The position numbers and the translations under genes were made by a program. A DNA stretch of 64,000 bases from positions 1-64,000 of the forward strand of contig SVEQ01000009.1 in assembly GCA_015057325.1 (NCBI GenBank). The letters run 5' to 3'. Of the stretch, positions 26,540-35,255 are shown piece after piece; positions within the stretch are counted from its first letter, which is position 1, and the number at the start of each line of letters is the position of its first letter. The notes beneath the pieces were generated by a model. The model saw nothing but the letters and a program-made list of their open reading frames with translations, searched no databases and had not been told where the DNA came from. The DNA is from Lachnospiraceae bacterium. Its GTDB lineage: Bacteria; Bacillota; Clostridia; Lachnospirales; Lachnospiraceae.

Positions 26540-27550
26540 ATGGCAGTTAATTCAGAACAGACACTCAATGATATTTTCGCAATATCAGACCAACTTTATT
26601 CAAGCATGAACAGCGAGGCAGGCGGTGACCACTCCAAGATTTTCGAATATCTTACCAATCTTGGCAAGCTTCTTGCAGATTCAGACAGAGCAAGTTTCTG
26701 GAAATGGGACAAAAACAGCCACACACTTTGGACTACAGCCGCAACAGGGACAGACAGAATTACAATTCCGGACACAACAGGACTTGTCGGCAAAGCATTA
26801 TCCGAAGGTAGGGTCATCGTTACCAACGACCCGTACAACGATCCCAATTTCAATTCAGATGTTGACAAGAAAACCGGATATGTAACACGTTCAATTCTTG
26901 TAATGCCGGTTGCCAACATCAAGGGCGAATATATCGGAGCATATCAGGTAATCAACAAGCTGGGTGGTGATGGAAAGTTTGACGAGAAAGAAGACTGCCA
27001 CAAGCTTTCTCTTGCAGCAATGATATGCGGTCTTGCACTTGAATCTGACGTATTCTTAGAAGAGTCATACACAGACAAACTCACAAAACTCAAAAACCGC
27101 ATGGGCTTCTTCGCAGACTTCAAGAAATCCTACGATGCAATTATCGCTGACCCTAACAGAAAGCTTTCGCTTTTCATTTGCGATATAGATAAGTTCAAGA
27201 GAGTAAATGATACCTACGGTCACAATGCCGGTGACGAAGTACTTAAGCACGTTGCTCAGGTAATGACCGAGAACACAAGAGAATGCGACGGCATGTATCG
27301 TTGGGGTGGTGAGGAATTCATCATGATTATGACCGATACCGACATCAACGGTTGTGCAGAAAAAGCAGAAACATTAAGAAAACTTATCGAGGCATCCGAA
27401 TGTGTTGCAGACGGCAATACAATCAAACATACAATGAGTTTTGGTGTAACAGAGTTTGACCCTAATAAGACTATTGAAGAGAATATCAGTGTAGCTGACG
27501 AAAAGCTCTATACCGCAAAAGAAAGCGGACGTAACCGAGTAATCGTTTAA
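26540..27550 (+). CDS. GAF-GGDEF diguanylate cyclase
   Basis: 336 aa, cytosolic. An N-terminal GAF sensor domain (about 20-165) is followed by a GGDEF domain (about 175-335) with the active-site motif GGEEF. An RxxD product-inhibition site (RECD) lies five residues before it, so the enzyme should be active and feedback-inhibited. It makes cyclic di-GMP from GTP. ATG 26540 is chosen over an upstream TTG because AAGGGGG sits just before it. Confidence 0.92.
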   Translation: MAVNSEQTLNDIFAISDQLYSSMNSEAGGDHSKIFEYLTNLGKLLADSDRASFWKWDKNSHTLWTTAATGTDRITIPDTTGLVGKALSEGRVIVTNDPYNDPNFNSDVDKKTGYVTRSILVMPVANIKGEYIGAYQVINKLGGDGKFDEKEDCHKLSLAAMICGLALESDVFLEESYTDKLTKLKNRMGFFADFKKSYDAIIADPNRKLSLFICDIDKFKRVNDTYGHNAGDEVLKHVAQVMTENTRECDGMYRWGGEEFIMIMTDTDINGCAEKAETLRKLIEASECVADGNTIKHTMSFGVTEFDPNKTIEENISVADEKLYTAKESGRNRVIV

Positions 27551-27589
27551 ACAGTTGATACTTACAATCAATTCATCAAACAACAAGTA

Positions 27590-27618
27590 AGCCGCAGGAA
27601 TATAACATTCCTACGGCT
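27590..27618. terminator. Bidirectional terminator between convergent genes
   Basis: Arms 27590-27601 and 27607-27618 (one mismatch) around a 5-nt loop, with a T-rich tail on the plus side. It sits between the stop of the diguanylate cyclase (+) and the stop of the adenylate cyclase (-). Confidence 0.7.
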
Positions 27619-27625
27619 CTTCTTA

Positions 27626-29422
27626 TTATCTATCCACACTCACAACCTCATATACCATGAATCCTTTGCTCTTACCTTTAAGTGCAAGTTCTCCGACTTC
27701 TTTAACCTCAATTCTTCCTTCAAGGCGGCGGTAAACCTCATCACTTATAAGAACTTGTCCCTTCTTGGCATTAGCCTCAAGTCTTGCAGAAGTATTAACC
27801 GTATCACCAATTGCCGTGTAATCCATTCTGAAATCACAACCGACATTTCCGACAACCGCAGGACCGCAGTTAACACCAACACCAAATCCGACGCTTCTTC
27901 CGTATTTCTCAAACAGTACTTTTTCTAATTCTTCGCCGCCTTTGACAATATCCATAGCGGCACACACTGCCTTAAACACGTAATCTTCAAGGTCAAACGG
28001 AGAATTAAACACTGCCATAGTCGCATCACCGACGAACTTATCAAGTGTTCCCGAATTGTCAAATATTGCTTTTGTAGTAAGGCTTAAGTATTCATTTAAT
28101 ATTTCCACAACCGTCTCAGGCTCTAACGCCTCCGACATAGTCGTGAACCCTCTGATATCCACAAACAAAACAGCTATATCTCTGTTACGTCCGCCAAGTT
28201 CAATTTCAAACTCACCCTTCTTTGAAATCTCCTCAACAATCTGCGGGGCAACATACTTACGAAATGCATTTAACACTTTCTGTTTTCTTGCCTTTTCTGT
28301 AATGTAATTAATAGCAATCGCATATACATATGAAACCAGAGCAATGAGCGGCAAATAAATGATACTAAACGTCGTACCTTTGTCATTTAACATCACGCAA
28401 AGCCACACTTCAAGTCCAATCGAAGCAATAAGAAGTATAAGAGACTGCCATACCTTAAGCTTTCTAAATGCAACATGAAGCAGCATAGCAATAACTGCTG
28501 TTATAAGTCCAAATAAAATCGGATTTCCATTAATAGCAAAACGATTCTCGATATATGACTGAAGGATATTTGCATGAATCTCAACTCCGTACATCTGACT
28601 TCTTCCGCCGTTTGGGACACGGAAATTATCCTGCATACCCGGAGCATACGCACCAATGAAAACAATGCTGTCAGTAAATGCTTTTGGATCAATCTTGCCA
28701 CTAAGAACATCCGCCATTGACAAATATTCGTAATCTCCCGGCTTCCCCGAATAATTGATTAACGATCTTCCGTTCTTGTCCGTCGGTATCTCTGTCGGGC
28801 TAATATTATTGATACGGCAATATTCATCATATATCACCTTAGAAAACATCTTGTAATCAACGCCATCAGCATGCTCTACAGGAATAATACGTCTTACTGT
28901 TCCGTCAGAGTCTTGAGACACATTACTAAATCCAACCTTGGCAACTGCTGCAATCTCATCATACGGTTCATCCACGCCTTCAACAGGTGCGACCATAACC
29001 CCAGACTCATTTGAGATAAGGCGCTGACCATATATGAGCTGTTCAACCACAACAACGTTGCCGCTCTCCTCTGCCGCCTTGGCAAATACAGCATCTCCGT
29101 CATCTTCTTTTTCAACATTGCCCGAAAAATGCACATCGAATGCAATAATCATTGGCTTAGCATTTTCATCAGAATTAAGAGTCTCTATAAGCTGTGCATA
29201 TCTGTTTCTCGACCATGTCTGTATCGGGCCATACTCATCAAGTGTCTTTTCATCAATTCCGATTATTTTAATATGGCTGTTGATTCCTCTCGGTATCTGG
29301 TACAGTCTGTCACGCACCATGTAATCAAGCGGTGACAGCAGGTTAAATACCGTAAGGACAAATACAAGCAACCCACAAACCAAAGTTTCCAAAGGTATCA
29401 ATACTTTGTTTTTCATCATCAT
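27626..29422 (-). CDS. CHASE2-domain class III adenylate cyclase
   Basis: 598 aa. One N-terminal membrane helix (about 8-28), an extracytoplasmic CHASE2 sensor domain (about 30-285), three helices (about 295-375) and a cytosolic class III cyclase domain (about 400-580). Both metal aspartates (FVDIRGF and KFVGDATMA), the adenine-selecting Lys of LDKFVGD and Asp of DYTAIGD, and the Asn/Arg of NTSARLE are in place, so it should make cAMP. GAGGGAG lies just before a run of three ATGs. It is third in the operon after the FecR and adhesin-like genes. Confidence 0.9.
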   Translation of the reverse strand: MMMKNKVLIPLETLVCGLLVFVLTVFNLLSPLDYMVRDRLYQIPRGINSHIKIIGIDEKTLDEYGPIQTWSRNRYAQLIETLNSDENAKPMIIAFDVHFSGNVEKEDDGDAVFAKAAEESGNVVVVEQLIYGQRLISNESGVMVAPVEGVDEPYDEIAAVAKVGFSNVSQDSDGTVRRIIPVEHADGVDYKMFSKVIYDEYCRINNISPTEIPTDKNGRSLINYSGKPGDYEYLSMADVLSGKIDPKAFTDSIVFIGAYAPGMQDNFRVPNGGRSQMYGVEIHANILQSYIENRFAINGNPILFGLITAVIAMLLHVAFRKLKVWQSLILLIASIGLEVWLCVMLNDKGTTFSIIYLPLIALVSYVYAIAINYITEKARKQKVLNAFRKYVAPQIVEEISKKGEFEIELGGRNRDIAVLFVDIRGFTTMSEALEPETVVEILNEYLSLTTKAIFDNSGTLDKFVGDATMAVFNSPFDLEDYVFKAVCAAMDIVKGGEELEKVLFEKYGRSVGFGVGVNCGPAVVGNVGCDFRMDYTAIGDTVNTSARLEANAKKGQVLISDEVYRRLEGRIEVKEVGELALKGKSKGFMVYEVVSVDR

Positions 29423-29455
29423 AACTCCCTCAATTAATTATAGTCAAAACACAAT

Positions 29456-29481
29456 GTGGGCGACATAATCATGCCACCCAC
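29456..29481 (-). terminator. Possible intra-operon attenuating hairpin
   Basis: Arms 29456-29466 and 29471-29481 pair over 11 positions with G-U pairs and a 4-nt loop. On the minus strand a U-rich but broken tract (ATTGTGTTTT) follows. It lies between the adhesin-like gene and the cyclase gene and may reduce cyclase expression. Confidence 0.45.
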
Positions 29482-29494
29482 GTAATAACAAAGA

Positions 29495-32233
29495 TTATTG
29501 TTTCTCAAATGTATAATCGCCCGAACTGGTAACAAAGAATTCCTGTCCTCCATTATATACAGTAGAATCACCTGCTACAACCCATGCACCCGGTTCTAAT
29601 GTGTACACATCACCTGAGCGAAGTTTAACTTTCTTTCCACCCGGAATTATTTTATTCTTTAACCATTCAGACTTAAGTACCAACTTGATGTTGTTCTCAT
29701 TACCTGCCTCATCCTCAGTTGTGATGTTAAATGTTTTTTCACCCATTTCAGAATCAAGCTGTAATGTTACAGTTTTGCTATCAACTGATACCTCTTCACC
29801 GTCAAGAGTAACCTTAGCCAAGTTCTCGTCTGAGATTGAAATTGTAAGGTTGTCCGCATATAACTCTTTTCCGTCAGTTAATGAAACTGCTTCACCGTTA
29901 AGAGTTCCTGCAAGTTTCGGTAATTCCTTATCTATCTTGATCTCTTCATCAAAGTCAATAGGTTCTAATATCTCATCATCCGATGTTCTCTTGACGTATA
30001 TTTTCTTAAGATCGTTTGTATATTTAATTTTATCGCTATACTTGCCGTCTTTGGATGATGCAAACTTGTATCCTTTCGGTGCTACAATATACACGTCGCT
30101 CTTATAGTATCCATTCTTACCTTTATCGCCTGACAACTGATAGATTACACTGTCATTCTTATCATCAACTTTTGTAATTACGTAATCCGCTTCACAAGTT
30201 GCTGCCAAGTATTTATCGGTCTCAGGTATCGTAGCACGAACTGTATATGAACCATGTGTCTTTGGTTTTGTCTTTGAGTATGTACTGTCGTCTGCATCTT
30301 TCTTTTTATACTCAAAAACAGCCTTGTTCTTACCGTCAGAATCCGTTGTCAGTGTTGGCGTGTAATCTTTATCTTCCTTTTGTTCACTAATTTTAACAGA
30401 CGATTTTGGTTTTTTCTTGCTTATCTTAAATGACGACTCGCAATCAAGCATTTCATACTTGTCTGTGTCATACGACAGTATCGCTTTTACATAATAAGTG
30501 CCCGCCTTCGTAGGCTTAGTAGTGCTATATGCATCATCAGGTGTTCCTGATGCTTTGTACATATACTTAGCTTTTACATCAACTACAGGATCAACTGTAA
30601 CCTTCGGTTCATACGAATCACCTACATAGTTATCAGCAACACTTACTTTTGCTGATATTTTTTTCTTCAATATACTAAAATCGCAAGTAGCGCTTTTCGA
30701 TTTATATACGCTATTTTCCTTTGTTGTTGCTTTCAATGTGTACTCGCCGGCCTTAACAGGAACCTCACTGGTATAAGAAGTATCAGGTTCTTTCTTTCCC
30801 TTATATTCATAAGTTACTTCTTCAGCAAGCGATGAAGGATTGGTAGTCACAACCGGCTTTATTGTATCTCCAACATAAACATCGGAACATGTCACCGACA
30901 CTTCCGGTGCCTCCTTTGGATATTGCAACTTAAATCCAAGTGAAGCTACATTACCGGATTTATCCGAAATCTTATAATAACAATCTTTGACAGCCGAAGA
31001 GTCTGAAGTCATTTTAATTGTACCCGTATATGATGCACCGGAACTACTCATTGTCTCGATTTGTTCCATTTCATCCGCTCCAAATTTGTACGCAATTTCA
31101 GGAATCAAATTAGGATCATTTGCCGTCAGAGTGATTTTGAGAATTTTTGCCTCCACAGTTTCCCCTTCTGCAGGCGCAGTTATCGTTTTACCATCAGCTG
31201 AGAAAACAGCGCTTGTTATTGTCGGATCTACACTATCAAAATGAATGTTGGCAAAATTGGTATTTCCCTCATTAGGGTTTTCATATGTATATATGTAATC
31301 CGACAATTTCAGGATAAGGAATTGTTTATCACTATCTGATTTAATCTCTTGATACTTGTCGCCATCTATAATCAAGCCGTCAATAGTATAATCAGATTTA
31401 TCATTACCTATCGCATAGCCATCAGGTGGACTGAGCTTAAATGATTTTTTAACATATATACTACCATCATCATAAGTGTGGATATCATCAGGAATGCCAT
31501 CTGACACATCCGGTCCCGGTGCAATAGTTAATTCAACCGGTTCAAGGTCAGTATCCTCCGGCATTAATTTCCAAGCCTCTGTAGGAGTGCTTATATTGGA
31601 AACTGAAGCCTCATTAGAACCAACCACCAAGTAAATCGTTCCACCATCCGAACTGATTTTTGCATTCGGTTTAGCTACAACAGTTCCAATATTTTGGCTA
31701 TTATATCCATTTGTTTTAAATGATTTAGCAACGTTATATTTTGCTGCAGATGTATTCTGTACAACTGTAAGCACAACGTCATCCGCCTCTACAACACCAT
31801 TATTATAAAAACTTGTTAGTTTTGAAGTATCAAGCGTTCCGATTTTTAAGGTTCCGTTATTTTTTATCGAACCGGAAAGACTACCACAAATAAGCTTGTT
31901 CCCTTCACCAATCTCAACACCACCTACTGAACCATCAACAACCATGTCCTTATTTCCGATAGTATAACCACCAGACACCAAAATACCGGAATCTTTTGAA
32001 ACCATCCTATCAATTTCATCTAACCCACGTTTGTTTTCATTGTCATCAGTAATCACTTGCTTACCTTCATAAGTAAAAATATACGAAGACGTTTCACCTG
32101 AGCAAGTCCAAACACTCTGGTCAGTATCTGCCGCATTCATCGGCACATACAAAAGTCCTACAACCAACAATACCGAAAGTACAAAACTCAAAAACTTCTT
32201 CTTCCTTTTCCTTATTTCACTACTTCTATTCAT
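29495..32233 (-). CDS. Secreted Ig/MBG-like repeat protein paired with FecR and CHASE2 cyclase
   Basis: 912 aa. Signal peptide about 1-35 (ending MNAA). An N-terminal beta-rich region is followed by three to four MBG/Ig-like modules (about 440-720; KPTKAGTYYVKAIL, THGSYTVRATIPETDKY). A C-terminal region of about 200 residues is clearly paralogous to that of the 1279-aa protein and ends WVVAGDSTVYNGGQEF and GDYTFEKQ. It lacks the lysine-rich tail and LPXTG. GGAGGGG precedes the ATG. It lies between the FecR and cyclase genes, so it may be a ligand-binding or adhesive component of that module. Confidence 0.82.
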   Translation of the reverse strand: MNRSSEIRKRKKKFLSFVLSVLLVVGLLYVPMNAADTDQSVWTCSGETSSYIFTYEGKQVITDDNENKRGLDEIDRMVSKDSGILVSGGYTIGNKDMVVDGSVGGVEIGEGNKLICGSLSGSIKNNGTLKIGTLDTSKLTSFYNNGVVEADDVVLTVVQNTSAAKYNVAKSFKTNGYNSQNIGTVVAKPNAKISSDGGTIYLVVGSNEASVSNISTPTEAWKLMPEDTDLEPVELTIAPGPDVSDGIPDDIHTYDDGSIYVKKSFKLSPPDGYAIGNDKSDYTIDGLIIDGDKYQEIKSDSDKQFLILKLSDYIYTYENPNEGNTNFANIHFDSVDPTITSAVFSADGKTITAPAEGETVEAKILKITLTANDPNLIPEIAYKFGADEMEQIETMSSSGASYTGTIKMTSDSSAVKDCYYKISDKSGNVASLGFKLQYPKEAPEVSVTCSDVYVGDTIKPVVTTNPSSLAEEVTYEYKGKKEPDTSYTSEVPVKAGEYTLKATTKENSVYKSKSATCDFSILKKKISAKVSVADNYVGDSYEPKVTVDPVVDVKAKYMYKASGTPDDAYSTTKPTKAGTYYVKAILSYDTDKYEMLDCESSFKISKKKPKSSVKISEQKEDKDYTPTLTTDSDGKNKAVFEYKKKDADDSTYSKTKPKTHGSYTVRATIPETDKYLAATCEADYVITKVDDKNDSVIYQLSGDKGKNGYYKSDVYIVAPKGYKFASSKDGKYSDKIKYTNDLKKIYVKRTSDDEILEPIDFDEEIKIDKELPKLAGTLNGEAVSLTDGKELYADNLTISISDENLAKVTLDGEEVSVDSKTVTLQLDSEMGEKTFNITTEDEAGNENNIKLVLKSEWLKNKIIPGGKKVKLRSGDVYTLEPGAWVVAGDSTVYNGGQEFFVTSSGDYTFEKQ

Positions 32234-32276
32234 AAAACCCCTCCTTAAGAAATGGTCTATAATTCATCATTTGCGA

Positions 32277-33185
32277 TTACTTCCACTCAATAGTCAAATC
32301 GCCATAAACCGGTTGTGAGAAATCATAATCCCACGAACCCGATTCTGACGGCTGCAAACTTGGCATCTGTGCACATGATCCTTTCTCAACCGTCTGTGTA
32401 CCAAACACTGTTCCGTTATGCGAGAATGTAACCTCAAACGGACCATACAAAATCTTCTCTATCTCTTTGTCATCACCACTGACATCTCTGTCATCCTTAT
32501 TGATGTAATCCAACAATTTCTTAAGAACTGTTTCAGGAAGCTGTGAATAGTCAATATCTTTAGGTTCGCTCACATAATCAACCGTCTTACCGTCATCATA
32601 GATAAGAACTTCCTTGCCTTCTTCTACCGAAACTTCTTCATCCGAGATTGTTCCATCCGCGTAGATAAGTTTGGTAACAACCTCACCGTTGAATACAGAA
32701 ACTTTCGTATACTTAACGCCATCTTTTTCAAATACCTCAACACGATATATAGTTCCACGAACTGACATCGTTGAGTTCGGCGTGTTGACCTCATAACTTG
32801 ATTCTGATGAAAGTTTATTCTGAATATCATTGGTAATAGCACCGGCCACAAGATCTATTGTAGTCTTACTATTCTCGCTTGTTCCCGTTGCGTTAAGTTT
32901 AAGTTCTGTGCCATCCTCGAGGTAGATATATTTGTCCTCGTCAGCCTTAATTGTAAATGTTCCCTTTGTGAGAGACACTGTATCCCCTGATTCCAACACC
33001 ATGTTGGCATAAGGTTCTATATCTCCGGTACCGTCCCTGTTAACATTAGCAGTACCCTCTACTTCAAATACCTTAAGCAGACGATATCCATCCTTTTTCT
33101 TCGAATACAGCAACACTACCGCAGCCACAATCGCAATGACAAAAACAACACATATTGCAATGATAATCTTCTTATTCTTTCCCAT
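32277..33185 (-). CDS. Single-pass membrane protein with FecR domain
   Basis: 302 aa. Short basic N-terminus, one helix (about 6-27), then a FecR-type domain (about 40-180), with the NTPNSTMSVRGTIYRVEV segment that typifies it. An acidic linker and a C-terminal domain of about 50 residues follow (from about 250). FecR domains outside sigma-factor systems often accompany CHASE2 cyclases; here the cyclase is two genes downstream. The gene lies 47 bp after dCMP deaminase. AGAGG precedes the ATG. Confidence 0.85.
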   Translation of the reverse strand: MGKNKKIIIAICVVFVIAIVAAVVLLYSKKKDGYRLLKVFEVEGTANVNRDGTGDIEPYANMVLESGDTVSLTKGTFTIKADEDKYIYLEDGTELKLNATGTSENSKTTIDLVAGAITNDIQNKLSSESSYEVNTPNSTMSVRGTIYRVEVFEKDGVKYTKVSVFNGEVVTKLIYADGTISDEEVSVEEGKEVLIYDDGKTVDYVSEPKDIDYSQLPETVLKKLLDYINKDDRDVSGDDKEIEKILYGPFEVTFSHNGTVFGTQTVEKGSCAQMPSLQPSESGSWDYDFSQPVYGDLTIEWK

Positions 33186-33232
33186 AACTACCTCTTTTTC
33201 CCTTCTCGTAAGCTTTTTCCAACCAAATGATA

Positions 33233-33727
33233 CTACAAATCTATCTCTACTTTTCTGTCTTTAGGCTCGAATTCACGATACTTAACGCCTACCATATCAA
33301 ACATCATTTTTGATGCGATTGTCGCTTCCGTATCGGAATACTTATCTGAAAGATATACAACTTCCTTAATACCACTCTGGATTATTGCCTTGGCACATTC
33401 ATTACAAGGGAATAATGTCGAATAGCATCTTGCACCCTTAAGAGAACCTGCACCGTAATTGAGTATGGCATTAAGTTCTGCATGACAAACAAAGAAATAC
33501 TTGTTCTCAAGCGGTTTACCGACTCTTCCCCAAGGCATCTTGTCATCATTACAGCCTGAAGGCATTCCGTTATATCCTACTGATAAAATCTTATTATTCT
33601 CATCAACTATACAGGCACCTACCTGTGTGTTAGGATCCTTGCTACGCTCTGCTGAAAGCAATGCAATTCCCATAAAATACTGATCCCATGAAAGATAATC
33701 GTCCCTTTTTGTCCCCTGTACATTCAT
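33233..33727 (-). CDS. Deoxycytidylate (dCMP) deaminase
   Basis: A 164-aa zinc cytidine-deaminase-fold enzyme that converts dCMP to dUMP for thymidylate synthesis. The CHAELNAI motif supplies the zinc His and catalytic Glu (near residue 83), and PCNECAKAI supplies the two zinc cysteines (near residue 111). NTQVGACIVD and NGMPSGC are typical of the dCMP deaminase/ComE group. GGAG lies 9 nt before the ATG. Confidence 0.92.
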   Translation of the reverse strand: MNVQGTKRDDYLSWDQYFMGIALLSAERSKDPNTQVGACIVDENNKILSVGYNGMPSGCNDDKMPWGRVGKPLENKYFFVCHAELNAILNYGAGSLKGARCYSTLFPCNECAKAIIQSGIKEVVYLSDKYSDTEATIASKMMFDMVGVKYREFEPKDRKVEIDL

Positions 33728-33773
33728 CGTTGTAGTCTCCTTCCGGTTTACTTTTCAAAAAATATAAAAAATC

Positions 33774-33802
33774 AATATATATTTTATCATAATTTACCGC
33801 AA
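33774..33802 (-). promoter_or_regulatory. Probable promoter of the dCMP deaminase gene
   Basis: Minus strand: -35-like TTGCGG (33797-33802), a 17-bp spacer and -10 TATATT (33774-33779), about 47 bp before the ATG. It may also serve the FecR operon downstream. Confidence 0.45.
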
Positions 33803-33892
33803 ATATCTACAAATATATACAAATACCACACCAAAATAGCACCCTCCATATACTTAATTGCAGTTTCTTTTAATTTTACTCACATAAATATT

Positions 33893-33941
33893 AAAAAAAA
33901 CAAAAAAATAACAGCTTCTCCTTACAAAAGGAAAAGCTGTT
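33893..33941 (-). terminator. Terminator of the secA-to-lysC run
   Basis: Arms 33910-33923 and 33928-33941 (one mismatch, 4-nt loop) with a long T tract on the minus strand (33893-33909). It begins 19 bp after the lysC stop. Confidence 0.9.
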
Positions 33942-33959
33942 AAATGATTCACTTATTAA

Positions 33960-35162
33960 TTAGTCCTCAAGATTGAACTTGTCATGGATAGCATTCATTG
34001 CTCTCTCAGTATGCTTCTCATCGATAAGAACAGATACACGAATCTCTGATGTAGAAATCATTCTGATGTTGATTCCTTCATCATAAAGAGCCTCGAACAT
34101 CTTAGCTGCAACACCTGCGTTACTCATCATTCCGGCACCAACGATTGAAACCTTAGCAACGTTCTTAGCAACATCAATCTTCTCATACTCATGGAAATGT
34201 CTCTCAACAATCTCAACTGCCTCATCTGCGTTATCTACAGCAACTGTGAAAGAAATATCCTTTGTACCGTCACGTCCTACTGACTGCAAAATCATATCTA
34301 CGTTAATGTTATGGCGAGCAAGGTGGTTGAATAATCTAAATGCCACACCCGGCTCATCCTTAAGTCCTATCAAAGCAATTCTTGCTGCGTCTTTATCACA
34401 TGCTACTCCGCTTACGAGCATTTTTTCCATTTTTGTACCCTCCTTAACAATAGTACCTTCTGATGTATTCAAACTTGAACGTACAACAAGCTGTACGCCG
34501 TATTTCTTAGCAAGTTCAACCGAACGATTGTGAAGCACGCCTGCTCCAAGAGTTGCAAGCTCCAACATCTCGTCGTATGTAATCTGATCAAGTTTTCTGG
34601 CTTTCGTAACGATTCTTGGATCTGCAGTAAATACACCGTCAACATCTGTGTAAATCTCACACGCATCTGCATTTAATGCTGCTGCAAGTGCAACTGCTGT
34701 TGTATCCGAACCACCACGGCCAAGAGTTGTATAATCATCAAACTTGTTAATACCCTGAAATCCGGTGATAATGACTATCTTTCTCTGCTCTAATTCATTA
34801 CGAATACGGTCTGTGTCAATTCTCTTAATACGTGCATTGCCATATACTGAAGTTGTATGCATTGCAACCTGAAATGCATTAAGTGAAATTGCGGGAACAC
34901 CAAGGTTATTCATAACCATTCCCATAAGAGCTACCGACATCTGCTCACCTATAGTATAGAGCATGTCCATCTCACGCTTTGGCGGGTTAGGATTCATGTC
35001 CTGCGCCATAGTAATAAGCTCATCCGTGTATTTACCCATAGCGGATAAAACAACAACAACGTCATTACCTTTCTTATAGTCCTCGATACATCTGTTTGCC
35101 ACGTTATACATTCTCTCTTTATTGGCAACCGATGTTCCGCCGAACTTCTTAACTATTAACAT
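33960..35162 (-). CDS. lysC: Aspartate kinase
   Basis: A 400-aa enzyme phosphorylating L-aspartate, the first step to Lys, Thr, Met and diaminopimelate. N-terminal KKFGGTSV, the GFQGI and TLGRGGSDTTAVALA nucleotide/substrate motifs and EIYTDVDGVFTADPR are present. Two ACT regulatory domains follow (about 260-400), so feedback inhibition is likely. It follows hom by 93 bp and has a candidate promoter of its own. No lysine riboswitch is seen upstream. Confidence 0.95.
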   Translation of the reverse strand: MLIVKKFGGTSVANKERMYNVANRCIEDYKKGNDVVVVLSAMGKYTDELITMAQDMNPNPPKREMDMLYTIGEQMSVALMGMVMNNLGVPAISLNAFQVAMHTTSVYGNARIKRIDTDRIRNELEQRKIVIITGFQGINKFDDYTTLGRGGSDTTAVALAAALNADACEIYTDVDGVFTADPRIVTKARKLDQITYDEMLELATLGAGVLHNRSVELAKKYGVQLVVRSSLNTSEGTIVKEGTKMEKMLVSGVACDKDAARIALIGLKDEPGVAFRLFNHLARHNINVDMILQSVGRDGTKDISFTVAVDNADEAVEIVERHFHEYEKIDVAKNVAKVSIVGAGMMSNAGVAAKMFEALYDEGINIRMISTSEIRVSVLIDEKHTERAMNAIHDKFNLED

Positions 35163-35209
35163 CTTTAATTGCTTCCTCCTATTGTCACAATCTTAAAAAA
35201 CCATTGCAT

Positions 35210-35238
35210 ACTTTACTACTTTTTATTGTGTCGGTCAA
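35210..35238 (-). promoter_or_regulatory. Candidate internal promoter for lysC
   Basis: Minus strand: -35 TTGACC (35233-35238), a 17-bp spacer and -10-like TAAAGT (35210-35215), about 47 bp before the lysC ATG, in the hom-lysC gap. Confidence 0.5.
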
Positions 35239-35255
35239 TGCTTTTTTCTCAAAAA

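Noticed and set aside
8411-32233. Sortase-anchored (LPXTG) surface proteins
   Set aside because: The C-termini were read directly. None has LPXTG, a hydrophobic segment and a positive tail in order.
35163-35255. Lysine riboswitch before lysC
   Set aside because: The gap is only 93 bp, mostly promoter-like, and lacks the long multi-stem structure of a lysine riboswitch.
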